Shown here: piece by piece, positions 25,970-34,222 of the stretch
How positions within the stretch are numbered: the stretch's first letter is position 1
Layout: each line of letters opens with the position of its first letter
Assembly (NCBI RefSeq): GCF_002209555.1
Contig: NZ_NJIF01000001.1
Span: forward strand, 372,001 to 436,000
Origin: Achromobacter insolitus
GTDB taxonomy: Bacteria; Pseudomonadota; Gammaproteobacteria; Burkholderiales; Burkholderiaceae_B
Reading direction: 5' to 3'
Length of the DNA: 64,000 nt
The notes under the pieces: generated by a model
Database searches by the model: none
What the model was told of the DNA's origin: nothing
Seen by the model: only the letters and a program-made list of their open reading frames with translations
Program-made: the position numbers and the translations under genes

Positions 25970-28540
25970 ATGGAAGTTTCCCGTATCCGAGCACTGCGCG
26001 GTCCCAATCTGTGGAGCAAGAACACCGCGATCGAGGCCATTGTTTCCTGCGCCGACGCCGAATGCTCCATCGACAACCTGCCTGACTTCGAAGCGCGCCT
26101 GCGCGCGCGGCTGCCCCAGACCGGCCTGCTACGTCCGGAAGGCCATCAAGGTGCCGTCTCCATCGCCCACGTGCTGCAGATCGTGGCGCTGACGATGCAG
26201 GCGCACGCTGGCTGCCCCGTCACGTTCGGCCGCACCGCCTCCACCATCGAGCCTGGCGTGTTCCAGGTGGTGGTCGAATACAGCGAAGAGGAAGTCGGCC
26301 GGCTGGCGATGGAACTGGCGCAAGTGCTGGTGCGCGCCGCGCTGGACGACACGCCCTTCGATCTTGCCGATGCCCTCAAGCGCCTGCGCGACCTGGACGA
26401 AGACGTGCGTCTGGGACCCAGCACCGGCTCCATCGTCAACGCCGCCACGGCCCGCAACATCCCCTATCGCCGCCTGACCCAGGGCAGCATGGTGCAGTTC
26501 GGCTGGGGCAGCAAGCAGCGCCGTATCCAGGCCGCCGAAACCGACCTGACCAGCGCCATCTCCGAATCCATCGCGCAGGACAAAGACCTGACGAAGATGC
26601 TGCTGGACGCAGCCGGCGTGCCAGTGCCGATGGGCCGTTCGGTGACCACCGCCGAGGAAGCCTGGGCCGCCGCCGAAGAACTGGGCGGCCCGGTCGTGGT
26701 CAAGCCGCGCGACGGCAGCCAGGGGCGTGGCGTCGCCGTCAACATTGAAACGCGCGAACGCGTGATCCAGGCTTTTGAAGTAGCCGAAGAGATCAGCTCC
26801 GAGGTCATCGTCGAGCGCTACATTCCCGGCCACGATTTCCGTCTGCTGGTGGTGGGCGGCGCGCTGGTCGCGGCTTCGCGGCGCGATCCGCCCCAGGTCA
26901 CCGGAGACGGCGTGCAGACCATCCGCCAATTGGTGGATCAGGTCAACGCCGACCCGCTGCGCGGCGACGGCCATGCCACCTCGCTCACCAAGATCCGCTT
27001 CGACGACATCGCCCTCGCCACCCTCAAGAAGCAAGGCTTCGATGCCGATTCCGTGCCGCCCTCCGGCACGCTGATCTTCTTGCGCAACAACGCCAACCTG
27101 AGCACCGGCGGTTCAGCCACCGACGTCACCGACGAAGTGCATCCCGAGATGGCCGCGCGCGCGGTGTCGGCGGCCCGCATGATCGGGCTGGACATCTGCG
27201 GCGTGGACGTCGTGGCGGAGAGCGTGCTGTACCCGCTCGAGGAACAGAACGGCGGCGTCGTGGAAGTGAACGCCGCGCCAGGCCTGCGCATGCACTTGAA
27301 CCCGTCCTTCGGCAAGGGCCGCGCCGTGGGCGAAGCCATCATCGCCAACATGTACGCCGACGGCGATGACGGCCGCATCCCCGTCGTGGCCGTGGCGGGC
27401 ACCAATGGCAAGACCACTACCGTGCGCCTGACCGCCCATATCCTGGGTGTCGCCGGCAATCGCGTAGGCATGACGAATTCCGACGGCGTCTACGTGGACA
27501 ACCTGCGTATCGACACCGGCGATTGCAGCGGTCCGCGCAGCGCGCGCAGCGTGCTCATGCACCCGGACGTGGACGCAGCCGTGTTCGAGACCGCGCGCGG
27601 CGGCATCCTGCGCGAAGGGCTGGCCTTCGACCGGTGCAACGTGGCCATCGTCACGAATATCGGCATGGGCGACCACCTGGGGCTGGGCTACATCAGTACG
27701 GTCGAAGACCTAGCCGTGGTCAAGCGCGTGATCGTGCAGCACGTGCATCCCACGGGCACCGCGGTCCTGAACGCGGCGGACCCCATCGTGGCCGAAATGG
27801 CCGCGAGCTGCCCGGGCTCGATCACCTACTTCGCCGAAGACCGCAACCATCCCGTGCTGGCGACGCACCGCGCGCAAGGCCTGCGCTGCGTCTACCGCGA
27901 CGGCGACTCCATCGTGACCGCCCAAGGTGCCGACGAGACCCGCTACCCCTTGGCTTCCATTCCGCTCACGCGCAACGGCACCATCACCTTCCAGGTGGAA
28001 AACGCCATGGCGTCGATCGCGGCCGCCTGGGCGCTGGGGCTGGACACGGACATCATCCGCCGCGGCCTGGCGACCTTCGTCAACGATGCCCAGACCGCTC
28101 CCGGACGCTTCAACGTGTTCGATTACCGCGGCGCCACGGTGATCGCCGACTACGGCCACAATCCCGATGCCATCCTGGCGCTGGTGCGGGCCGTGGACGC
28201 CATGCCCGCCAAGCGGCGCTCCGTGGTCATCAGCGGCGCGGGCGACCGCCGCGATGAAGACATCCGGATGCAGACCGAGATCCTGGGAGAAGCATTCGAC
28301 GACGTGCTGCTGTATCAGGACCAATGCCAGCGCGGCCGCGCCGACGGCGAAGTGCTGGCGCTATTGCAGCAGGGCCTGGTCAACGCCACCCGCAGCAAGC
28401 ATGTCGAAGAGATCCATGGCGAGTTTCTCGCCATCGACACCGCGCTGGCGCGCCTGGGCGCTGGCGACCTCTGCCTGATCCTGGTCGACCAGGTCGAAGA
28501 AGCGCTGGATCACATCGCGCGCCGCATCGCGCAAGCCTGA
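25970..28540 (+). CDS. cphA: Cyanophycin synthetase paralogue 2 (canonical Mur-ligase half)
   Basis: The 856-residue protein has the same domain order as its neighbour. The ATP-grasp part includes VVVKPRDGSQGRG and VVEVNAAPGLRMHL. The Mur-ligase half is canonical: GTNGKT at 477-482, ETARGGIL from 540 and DYGHNP at 727-732. In contrast, the N-domain motif that reads HILEH in paralogue 1 is HVLQI here (67-71), so the glutamate and second histidine are missing. It polymerises Asp and Arg into multi-L-arginyl-poly-L-aspartate in the cytoplasm. An AGGAA precedes the ATG. The paired arrangement is known in some betaproteobacteria. A 12-bp inverted repeat lies 23 bp beyond the stop. Identity as a cyanophycin synthetase is secure; whether the two work as a heteromer is inference. 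Confidence 0.93.
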   Translation: MEVSRIRALRGPNLWSKNTAIEAIVSCADAECSIDNLPDFEARLRARLPQTGLLRPEGHQGAVSIAHVLQIVALTMQAHAGCPVTFGRTASTIEPGVFQVVVEYSEEEVGRLAMELAQVLVRAALDDTPFDLADALKRLRDLDEDVRLGPSTGSIVNAATARNIPYRRLTQGSMVQFGWGSKQRRIQAAETDLTSAISESIAQDKDLTKMLLDAAGVPVPMGRSVTTAEEAWAAAEELGGPVVVKPRDGSQGRGVAVNIETRERVIQAFEVAEEISSEVIVERYIPGHDFRLLVVGGALVAASRRDPPQVTGDGVQTIRQLVDQVNADPLRGDGHATSLTKIRFDDIALATLKKQGFDADSVPPSGTLIFLRNNANLSTGGSATDVTDEVHPEMAARAVSAARMIGLDICGVDVVAESVLYPLEEQNGGVVEVNAAPGLRMHLNPSFGKGRAVGEAIIANMYADGDDGRIPVVAVAGTNGKTTTVRLTAHILGVAGNRVGMTNSDGVYVDNLRIDTGDCSGPRSARSVLMHPDVDAAVFETARGGILREGLAFDRCNVAIVTNIGMGDHLGLGYISTVEDLAVVKRVIVQHVHPTGTAVLNAADPIVAEMAASCPGSITYFAEDRNHPVLATHRAQGLRCVYRDGDSIVTAQGADETRYPLASIPLTRNGTITFQVENAMASIAAAWALGLDTDIIRRGLATFVNDAQTAPGRFNVFDYRGATVIADYGHNPDAILALVRAVDAMPAKRRSVVISGAGDRRDEDIRMQTEILGEAFDDVLLYQDQCQRGRADGEVLALLQQGLVNATRSKHVEEIHGEFLAIDTALARLGAGDLCLILVDQVEEALDHIARRIAQA

Positions 28541-28563
28541 GCCGATCGCGGCCTTCGTAGCGA

Positions 28564-28589
28564 AACGGGGCGCCCTTGGGCGCCCCGTT
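28564..28589 (+). terminator. Hairpin after the cyanophycin synthetase operon
   Basis: A perfect 12-bp inverted repeat (28564-28575 with 28578-28589) has a two-base centre. It lies between the cphA stop and the convergent small lipoprotein gene. There is no real T-tract, so it may be a weak or bidirectional terminator or an mRNA-stabilising stem. Confidence 0.5.
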
Positions 28590-28615
28590 CGCGTCTGGCA
28601 TCGGCGTGCGGCCGA

Positions 28616-28735
28616 TCAACTGGCGCTTGACGCCGCAGGCACAGCCGCCTGGTACCTGTCGGTCACGTGCGTGCATCCCATTACCGTCATCGCGGCCAGC
28701 GTCAGCAAGATTGCGCTGCAAAGTCGTTGCGTCAT
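28616..28735 (-). CDS. Small 39-aa lipoprotein
   Basis: A short gene begins at the ATG at 28735, preceded by a good purine-rich Shine-Dalgarno (AGGAAGAGGA). The product starts MTQRLCSAILLTLAAM, has a lipobox-like TVMGC, and then only about 20 mature residues (THVTDRYQ..., ending in an Ala/Ser tail). It resembles entericidin-like or other tiny outer-membrane lipoproteins, but I do not recognise the family. The gene lies between the cyanophycin operon (convergent) and the CsbD group (divergent). Signal, lipobox and ribosome site together make it likely to be real. Confidence 0.6.
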   Translation of the reverse strand: MTQRLCSAILLTLAAMTVMGCTHVTDRYQAAVPAASSAS

Positions 28736-29139
28736 GCGAATTCCTCTTCCTATTCTGAGGCCGAACCTGCTTGCGGGTTCCGCCATGACTATACCGTTGC
28801 GCCCGCGCCCAAGCCAACCGCGGACGCCCCGGTCCACCCCCGCAAATCCAGTTACCAGCCTCCCTCAAAAGCGGACAAGACATTGCCGGAATGTAACTGC
28901 AGCTTCTAGTGCGCCTGCAACCTCTTCCCGCCGGAAGGCGGCTATTTTCCCGCCCTCCGCGTTGTTACATTTACCCACAGCCAGGTTTGACGGCCGCGCC
29001 GCGTGCTCGTACGGTAAGTGCATGGCCTGAACGGAAACCTTTTTACCGACAGGCCCTAGCTGATCAGTGTCCAATTCAACCGCGGCACTCCGGTTTACAG
29101 GCCGCAAACCGGATGCCGCAAGCAAAAGGAGAGGTCACC
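28736..29139. promoter_or_regulatory. 404-bp intergenic region upstream of csbD-like gene
   Basis: I see no convincing gene here. A possible sigma-70-type promoter reading rightward has TTGACG at 28987-28992 and TACGGT at 29010-29015, with 17 bp between them. It is a weak -10 match and would serve the CsbD-DUF1328-BON group. The promoter of the leftward small lipoprotein must also lie here. The rest shows no repeat or structure that I could support. Confidence 0.35.
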
Positions 29140-29340
29140 ATGAACAACGACATCATCGCTGGCAAATGGAAGCAACTGACGGGCAAAGCCAAAGCCGCCT
29201 GGGGTGAACTCACCGACGACGAGCTGACCCGCACCGAAGGCAACGCCGAACGGCTGGCAGGCCTGATCCAGGAGCGTTATGGCAAGACTCGCGAAGAAGC
29301 TGAAAAGGAAGTCCGCGACTTCTTCGACCGGAATCCCTGA
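29140..29340 (+). CDS. CsbD family stress protein
   Basis: This 66-residue, highly charged protein has the CsbD signature: an N-terminal IAGKWKQLTGKAKAAWGEL followed by GNAERLAGLIQERYGKTREEAE. CsbD-like proteins are small, abundant stress-response proteins (sigma-B regulon in Bacillus, YjbJ in E. coli); the molecular function is unknown. A strong Shine-Dalgarno (AGGAGAGG) precedes the ATG. It is followed after 27 bp by a DUF1328 membrane peptide gene and then a BON protein gene, a common envelope-stress grouping. Confidence 0.93.
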   Translation: MNNDIIAGKWKQLTGKAKAAWGELTDDELTRTEGNAERLAGLIQERYGKTREEAEKEVRDFFDRNP

Positions 29341-29367
29341 TCCGTCCAACCACCAGGAGAAGCTGAC

Positions 29368-29532
29368 ATGCTGCACTACGCCGTAGTTTTCTTCGTCATC
29401 GCCATCATCGCGGCTGTCCTGGGCTTCGGCGGCATCGCCGCCGGCGCTGCGGGCATCGCCAAGATCCTGTTCTTCGTCTTCCTGGTACTGGCGCTGCTGT
29501 CCATCCTCGGCGGCGCATTCCGCAAGAAATAG
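29368..29532 (+). CDS. DUF1328/UPF0391 small membrane protein
   Basis: The 54-residue peptide is made of two hydrophobic helices. It starts [20 protein letters not shown], has [23 protein letters not shown] in the second half and ends GGAFRKK. It matches the DUF1328 (UPF0391, YtjA-like) family of inner-membrane peptides. AGGAG lies about 10 bp upstream of the ATG. It sits between the CsbD and BON genes and is probably cotranscribed with them. The function is unknown. Confidence 0.9.
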   Translation: MLHYAVVFFVIAIIAAVLGFGGIAAGAAGIAKILFFVFLVLALLSILGGAFRKK

Positions 29533-29601
29533 AACTCGTACCCAAGATACTTCGCCATCCTCGCGTATCGACGCGCTGAATCACTAACAAGGAGCATGAC
29601 T

Positions 29602-29940
29602 ATGGAATTTCGCAAGCTGATCGCCGCCGCTGCACTGGGCACGGGCGCCGTCTTCACTTCCATGGCTTTTGCCGCCGACGACGGCAAGCCGAAACAGTCC
29701 GTGGGTGAATACGCGTCCGACGCCACCGTGACCACCAAGGTCAAGGCCGCCATCGTGGCCGACAAGCAGCTGAGCGCGCTGGATATCGCGGTCGAAACCA
29801 ATGCGGGCGTCACCAAGCTGACGGGTACCGTCGGCACAGCGGCCGAAGCTGATCATGCAGCCACCGTTGCGCGCGGCGTCGAAGGCGTCAAGCAGGTGAT
29901 GAACAACATCAAGGTCGACCCGGCCAAGAACAAGAAGTAA
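29602..29940 (+). CDS. Periplasmic BON-domain protein
   Basis: The product has 112 residues with a clear signal peptide (MEFRKLIAAAALGTGAVF, cleavage after AFA). A single BON domain follows: DATVTTKVKAAIVADKQLSALDIAVETNAGVTKLTGTVG in outline, with the terminal GVKQVMNNIKV. BON domains are thought to bind phospholipids; related proteins (OsmY, DolP) respond to osmotic or envelope stress. An AAGGAG lies upstream of two ATGs; the second (29602) has the better spacing. It is the last gene of the small stress group and is followed by a strong terminator. Confidence 0.9.
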   Translation: MEFRKLIAAAALGTGAVFTSMAFAADDGKPKQSVGEYASDATVTTKVKAAIVADKQLSALDIAVETNAGVTKLTGTVGTAAEADHAATVARGVEGVKQVMNNIKVDPAKNKK

Positions 29941-29971
29941 AGCGGGGGCTTGCCAGCCCTATCCAGAAAAC

Positions 29972-30006
29972 AAAGCGGCGCCTGTGTCATACACAGGCGC
30001 CGCTTT
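29972..30006. terminator. Bidirectional intrinsic terminator between BON and PhzF genes
   Basis: A 16-bp perfect stem (29972-29987 with 29991-30006) has a 3-nt loop. It begins with AAA and ends with TTT, so it can work on both strands for the convergent genes on either side. It is one of the strongest hairpins in the window. Confidence 0.85.
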
Positions 30007-30043
30007 GCATTGTTCTGGGCAAGAGTCCGTCGTGTCGCTCGAT

Positions 30044-30916
30044 TCAGATATCGACCACCCCGCGCCCTATTTCGAGCGCTCGGCCGCCCACCTGGATCCG
30101 GCCATCGGCCTGGACGTCCAGCAACAACCGGCAAGGCCTGCCGATCTGGTCGCCCTGCTCCACGAGGATGCGGGCGGGCAAGGCATGATTCCGATGCTGC
30201 AGCCAGCCGCCCAGGTTGGCGCAGGCGGAACCGGTGCCGGCGTCCTCGTTCAAGCCACCGCCCGCTTTGGCGTAGAAGTAGCGCGCCACCACGACCTGCC
30301 GCCCGTCCTGCTGGCGGCCTTCGTCAAAGGCGAAGGCGTACATGACTTTGCGTCCCAGGCTGTTGGCCTGCCAGCGGTCCAGCCGGGAGGCATCGGGAGC
30401 GATGCGGCGCACGGCTTGAACGCTGGCGACAGGAATCAACAGTTGGTCGGCGCCCGTATCCACCCAGATCGGGTCGCCCAGCAGATCGGCGGCATCCAGA
30501 CCGAGCAAACTTGCGATTTCGGCGCGGTCCAACGCCGGTGGGGCGGTCTGCACACCGCCGGGACAGGGCGCGGTAAAGGTCCAGGCATCGCCATGCGCGG
30601 TCACCGGCACTACCCCCGCGGCAAACTCCAGGGTCAGCTCATCGCCCGTTTGCTGCAAGTCCCGCACCACCTGCGAGGTGCCTATCGTCGGATGCCCAGC
30701 GAACTTCATCTCGAAGCCCGGCGTGTAGATGCGCACGCGCGCCGCGGCCTTGTCCGAAGGCAGGATGAAAGTGGTTTCGGACAAGTTGAACTGCGCCGCC
30801 AGGTTAAGCATGGTGGCGTCGTCCATGCCGCGCGCATCTTCAAACACGCAAAGCTGATTGCCGCTGAAAGTGGAGGAAGCGAAAACGTTGAGCAGGCGGA
30901 AAGCGTAAGAGGCCAT
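30044..30916 (-). CDS. PhzF family isomerase/epimerase-like protein
   Basis: The 290-residue protein belongs to the PhzF/YddE family, which has a diaminopimelate-epimerase-like fold. Visible family motifs are LNVFASSTFSGNQLCVF at the start, the LSETTFI segment with the conserved acidic residue, FAGHPTIGTS near residue 60, and GTGSACANLGGWL with the glycine loop near 230. PhzF itself isomerises dihydro-hydroxyanthranilate in phenazine synthesis. No other phenazine gene is here, so the substrate is unknown. The ATG at 30916 gives the usual N-terminus. It lies downstream of ftrD on the same strand. Confidence 0.9.
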   Translation of the reverse strand: MASYAFRLLNVFASSTFSGNQLCVFEDARGMDDATMLNLAAQFNLSETTFILPSDKAAARVRIYTPGFEMKFAGHPTIGTSQVVRDLQQTGDELTLEFAAGVVPVTAHGDAWTFTAPCPGGVQTAPPALDRAEIASLLGLDAADLLGDPIWVDTGADQLLIPVASVQAVRRIAPDASRLDRWQANSLGRKVMYAFAFDEGRQQDGRQVVVARYFYAKAGGGLNEDAGTGSACANLGGWLQHRNHALPARILVEQGDQIGRPCRLLLDVQADGRIQVGGRALEIGRGVVDI

Positions 30917-30996
30917 GGCGGTAGCAAGGGGTTGAATGCGTTGCGCCGGCCAACGCCGGCGCAATGCCCCACTTTATCGCAAGCCTCGGGGCCCTG

Positions 30997-32394
30997 CTAC
31001 CAGATCGCGAAGAAAAGCACCCACGCCAGACAGAACGGCGCCAGGCCCGCAGCCAGCACCGTCCAGGCCAGCCCTTTGCGCCATGCACTCGCCACACGGG
31101 GCTTTAACAGCCGCGCATACAACCGCAGCGTCCACAGCACCGCCAGGCTCAGCAACGTAAAACGCACGGGCGCGGCCCAAGCGGCCTGCATGCCTTCATG
31201 CTTGAGCAGATTCACGGTGGTGGCCGACAGGCCCAGGAACACGCCGATGCCGGCCGAAGGAATCAATGCCTGGGCCAATTTATGCAGGCCGGGACGGCCC
31301 CAGCGCGTGGCCGGCTCGTCCGGCACGGGCACGGCTGGCGCCAGGCGATCGGCAATCCACAGCGACAGGAAGGTCGCCCCACCGACGCAGACCGTAGCGC
31401 CCACCACGAACATCAGAATGCCGGCCCCATCCAGCCACGAGAAGCTGTCATTCACTTCCGGGTAATGCGTCAGGATGAACCAGGGCGCGTTGTCCATCAG
31501 CGGCCACATGATGTCGTGTTCGACCAGCCAGGTCGCGGCCCACTGCTTGGCGGTCACGTACCAGGGGCTGGCGCTCCAGAGGAAGGCACCGATCGCGATG
31601 CCCATCAGGCCGAAGCACAGCAGCGCCGTCTGCCAGGGATCGCCGTGCGTGACATGCACGATTTCTTCTTCGGGCGAACGCGGCGTCAGCGCGATCGCGC
31701 CGCGATAGCCGCTGCAACGTCCGCAGACATGACAATCGCCCGCGCCCTTCATATGGCGCAACGGCACCAGCGGCGCACAGTTGATGGGTTCGATGCGGAT
31801 GACCGGATGGCGCCACTTTTCTTCATCGACCTTGAAATGCCACGGCGCCAGCTTGGCCAGCAGGTTGAAGACGCCATTGACCGGGCACAGGTATTTGCAC
31901 CACACGCGCTTGCTGCGGCCGTAGCGCCAGCCGACGATCATGGCCGCCACGGTGGAACCGCCCAGCACCGCCAGCACCGCCAGCGGATACTGGTACACGC
32001 TGACCAGCTGGCCGTAGACGGTGGTCAGCGCGAAGGCAACAAAAGGCCAGCCTCCCCAGCGCATCCATTTCGGGATCGCATGCCCCTGGCCGCGCTCGCT
32101 GGCCCATTCCGTCAGCATCCCTTCGGGGCAGAGCCAGCCGCACCAGGCCCGGCCAAGAATGGGCATGGAAATCAGCACGAACGGCCACCACACTCCCCAG
32201 AACGCGAACTGCGCGACGATGGTCAGGTTGTTGAACACCGAGGCCGCATTGTCCGGCAAGGGCAGGATGGCGGGCACGATCAAAAGGAAAGCGTATATCG
32301 CAACAATGCCCCACTGCAGCTTGCGCAACAGCGGGGCATGGTCACGAAGGAAGTCGGCGATACGGGAGGTTGCCCTCCCGAGTGCAGCTGCCAT
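30997..32394 (-). CDS. ftrD: FtrD-like membrane polyferredoxin of the ferrous iron transporter
   Basis: The 465-residue protein has several membrane helices and NapH/CcoG-like 4Fe-4S motifs: CGWLCPEG (cysteines at 85 and 89), CKYLCPVNG near 170 and CHVCGRC near 220. It is the fourth gene of a set matching Bordetella/Brucella ftrABCD (P19 protein, cupredoxin, Ftr1 permease, polyferredoxin). In that model, FtrD accepts electrons from ferrous iron oxidation in the periplasm. I chose the ATG at 32394, which has an upstream AAGG; an in-frame TTG lies 6 bp earlier. Confidence 0.9.
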   Translation of the reverse strand: MAAALGRATSRIADFLRDHAPLLRKLQWGIVAIYAFLLIVPAILPLPDNAASVFNNLTIVAQFAFWGVWWPFVLISMPILGRAWCGWLCPEGMLTEWASERGQGHAIPKWMRWGGWPFVAFALTTVYGQLVSVYQYPLAVLAVLGGSTVAAMIVGWRYGRSKRVWCKYLCPVNGVFNLLAKLAPWHFKVDEEKWRHPVIRIEPINCAPLVPLRHMKGAGDCHVCGRCSGYRGAIALTPRSPEEEIVHVTHGDPWQTALLCFGLMGIAIGAFLWSASPWYVTAKQWAATWLVEHDIMWPLMDNAPWFILTHYPEVNDSFSWLDGAGILMFVVGATVCVGGATFLSLWIADRLAPAVPVPDEPATRWGRPGLHKLAQALIPSAGIGVFLGLSATTVNLLKHEGMQAAWAAPVRFTLLSLAVLWTLRLYARLLKPRVASAWRKGLAWTVLAAGLAPFCLAWVLFFAIW

Positions 32395-32433
32395 GGTCAA
32401 ACCTTCAAATATTCAGTCCGGCAACAGTCGGGT

Positions 32434-33285
32434 TCAGGAAGCGTTGCGGGCTGCGGCGGTCGCCCCTGCGGGCTTGCCTCCCACCCAGCGCAGCAGCGCC
32501 CAGACGACGATCCAGTAAGCCACCCACAACAGCACCGAACTCAGCGCAGGCAGGGCCCGGTAGCCGGCGAAGTCGGCCAAGACCTTGCCCACGCCGGTGC
32601 TGTCGCTCAAGAGCCAGGAACTGTCCCACACCGGGTCCACGATGGTCGGCAGCACGTCCAGCGAAATCAGGTGATCCAGGCCGCCCACCAGCAATGCGCC
32701 GGCCAGCAACAGCAAAAGGATCTCGGTCACGCGGAAGAAGCGGCGCCAGGTGATGAGCTTGCCGCCCAGCTGCAACAGCCAGAACGTCAGCAACGCGACG
32801 ACGAAGCCGGCAATGCCAGCCAGCGCCAGCTTCAGCATGTCGCTGCCGCCCTCGCCCGCCGACACGGTGCCGTACAGGAACACGACGGTCTCGCTGCCTT
32901 CGCGCGCCACGGCGATGGCCACAAGCACGAACAGGCCCCACCAGTTGTCATTGGCGACGGAAGCCCGCGCCCCGCTCTCGAGTTCGCCCTTGAGCCTGCG
33001 ACCATGCTTCTTCATCCAGACGACCATCTGCACCACCAGCGCGCAGGCGGCAAGCGACATGATGGCCTGGAACCATTCCTGGCCTTCGTCGCTGAGCCAG
33101 GTGGACACGCCCAGCAGCACCAGGGCCAAGGCCACGGCCAGCGCAAGGCCCGCGGCCACGCCGCCCCACAAATAGGTCAGGCCGCGCTTGCCCTCGGGCG
33201 TCGCGCGCAGCCAGGTGTACAGGATGCCCACCACCAGCATGGCTTCGACGCTTTCGCGCCAGACGATGAAAAGTACCTGTTCCAT
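32434..33285 (-). CDS. ftrC: FTR1-family iron permease
   Basis: The 283-residue inner-membrane protein has seven probable helices. It has two REXXE iron-binding motifs, RESVE at 10-14 and REGSE at 128-132, the hallmark of the FTR1/EfeU family. With ftrA and ftrB upstream and ftrD downstream, it forms the permease of a ferrous iron system that couples oxidation to import. The start is an ATG 14 bp after the ftrB stop. Confidence 0.95.
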   Translation of the reverse strand: MEQVLFIVWRESVEAMLVVGILYTWLRATPEGKRGLTYLWGGVAAGLALAVALALVLLGVSTWLSDEGQEWFQAIMSLAACALVVQMVVWMKKHGRRLKGELESGARASVANDNWWGLFVLVAIAVAREGSETVVFLYGTVSAGEGGSDMLKLALAGIAGFVVALLTFWLLQLGGKLITWRRFFRVTEILLLLLAGALLVGGLDHLISLDVLPTIVDPVWDSSWLLSDSTGVGKVLADFAGYRALPALSSVLLWVAYWIVVWALLRWVGGKPAGATAAARNAS

Positions 33286-33299
33286 ATGGTGCTACCGCG

Positions 33300-33653
33300 T
33301 CATTCCTTGGGCTTGACGACCAAGGTGCCTTTCACGCTCTGGTGAAAATCGTCAAAAAAGGGATACTCGCCCGGGCGGGAAATGGTGATCACGACGAAGG
33401 ATTTCACCCCCGGCCCCAGCACCTTTTCCTTGCGCAGCGGAATGCTTTCGAATTCCACCGGCTCGTTGCTCTCGTTGATGAGCTCGATCTTGAAACGACC
33501 CGCCGGCACTTCCAGCGTGGCGGGTTCGAAGGTGCCGTCCGGCTTGAACTTCAGCGTGAACGTGGGCAGCTCGTCAGCCTGCGCGGGCGCGCCGCCGGCC
33601 AGTCCGGCCAGGCCGATCAGCATTGCGGCGGCAAGGCGAAGCAGGCTGCGCAC
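33300..33653 (-). CDS. ftrB: FtrB-like periplasmic cupredoxin
   Basis: The 117-residue protein has a signal peptide (MRSLLRLAAAMLIGLAGLAG, cleavage near AQA) and a cupredoxin-like domain. The C-terminal part PGEYPFFDDFHQSVKGTLVV carries the distinctive histidine and beta-strand pattern. It has a GTG start 2 bp after the ftrA stop, indicating tight coupling. In the Bordetella model FtrB oxidises Fe2+ delivered by FtrA before uptake by FtrC. Confidence 0.9.
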   Translation of the reverse strand: MRSLLRLAAAMLIGLAGLAGGAPAQADELPTFTLKFKPDGTFEPATLEVPAGRFKIELINESNEPVEFESIPLRKEKVLGPGVKSFVVITISRPGEYPFFDDFHQSVKGTLVVKPKE

Positions 33654-33655
33654 GA

Positions 33656-34192
33656 TCAGTAACCGCCCTTCTTGCCCGTACCGGCGTAGACGAATTCATA
33701 TTCCAGGTCAAAGGGCTCGAACCACGGGCCCACGCCCGTTTCCTTGTCGACGTGGCGGCCGAAGTGGCTCATCTTGTCCGCGGTGGGCGGCAGTACCGTG
33801 TACTTCAGCTTGTACTTGCCCGGACCTTCCAGCTTGACGTTTTCGCCGTAGTGCGGACCGTCGTTGGCGACCATGGGCATGAACGTGCCCTTCTGCACAT
33901 TCTGGCTGCCGACCTTCTGGATTTCGTACTTCACGACCAGATAAGGCACCCACTCGCCCTCGGGAAAGCCCGTCTTGTTGCCGGCAGTGGCGTGGATGTC
34001 GGCTTCAAGGTGCACATCCGAATCCTTGGCCGGGCGCATCATTCCCGGGGGGTCCATTTCGATCGGCTGCAGATACACCGCGCCGATTTCCATGCCGCCC
34101 TTTTCCACCGGTTTGCCGATAGGGTATTCGGCCGCGTTGGCGGCGGAAACGCTCAGAGCGACAATGGCCAGGGCCAAGGCTTTCTTGATCAT
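33656..34192 (-). CDS. ftrA: FtrA/P19-type periplasmic iron-binding protein
   Basis: The 178-residue protein has a signal peptide (residues 1-20, ending ANA) followed by a P19/Tp34-like domain: EYPIGKPVEKGGMEIGAVYL, then DVHLEADIHAT and YLVVKYEI. P19 proteins bind copper and iron with conserved Met, His and Glu residues. It is the first gene of ftrABCD. AAGGA lies 8 bp from the chosen ATG; another ATG two codons earlier is too close to it. Confidence 0.92.
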   Translation of the reverse strand: MIKKALALAIVALSVSAANAAEYPIGKPVEKGGMEIGAVYLQPIEMDPPGMMRPAKDSDVHLEADIHATAGNKTGFPEGEWVPYLVVKYEIQKVGSQNVQKGTFMPMVANDGPHYGENVKLEGPGKYKLKYTVLPPTADKMSHFGRHVDKETGVGPWFEPFDLEYEFVYAGTGKKGGY

Positions 34193-34222
34193 GTGCATAA
34201 TCCTTGAAACACAAATGGGACG

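Noticed and set aside
26129-28324. Several long minus-strand open frames opposite the cyanophycin synthetases
   Set aside because: His/Asp/Ala-rich antisense translations of conserved cphA codons with no motif support.
30044-30916. Phenazine biosynthesis
   Set aside because: Only a PhzF-like gene is present. The family is broad and no other phz gene is nearby.
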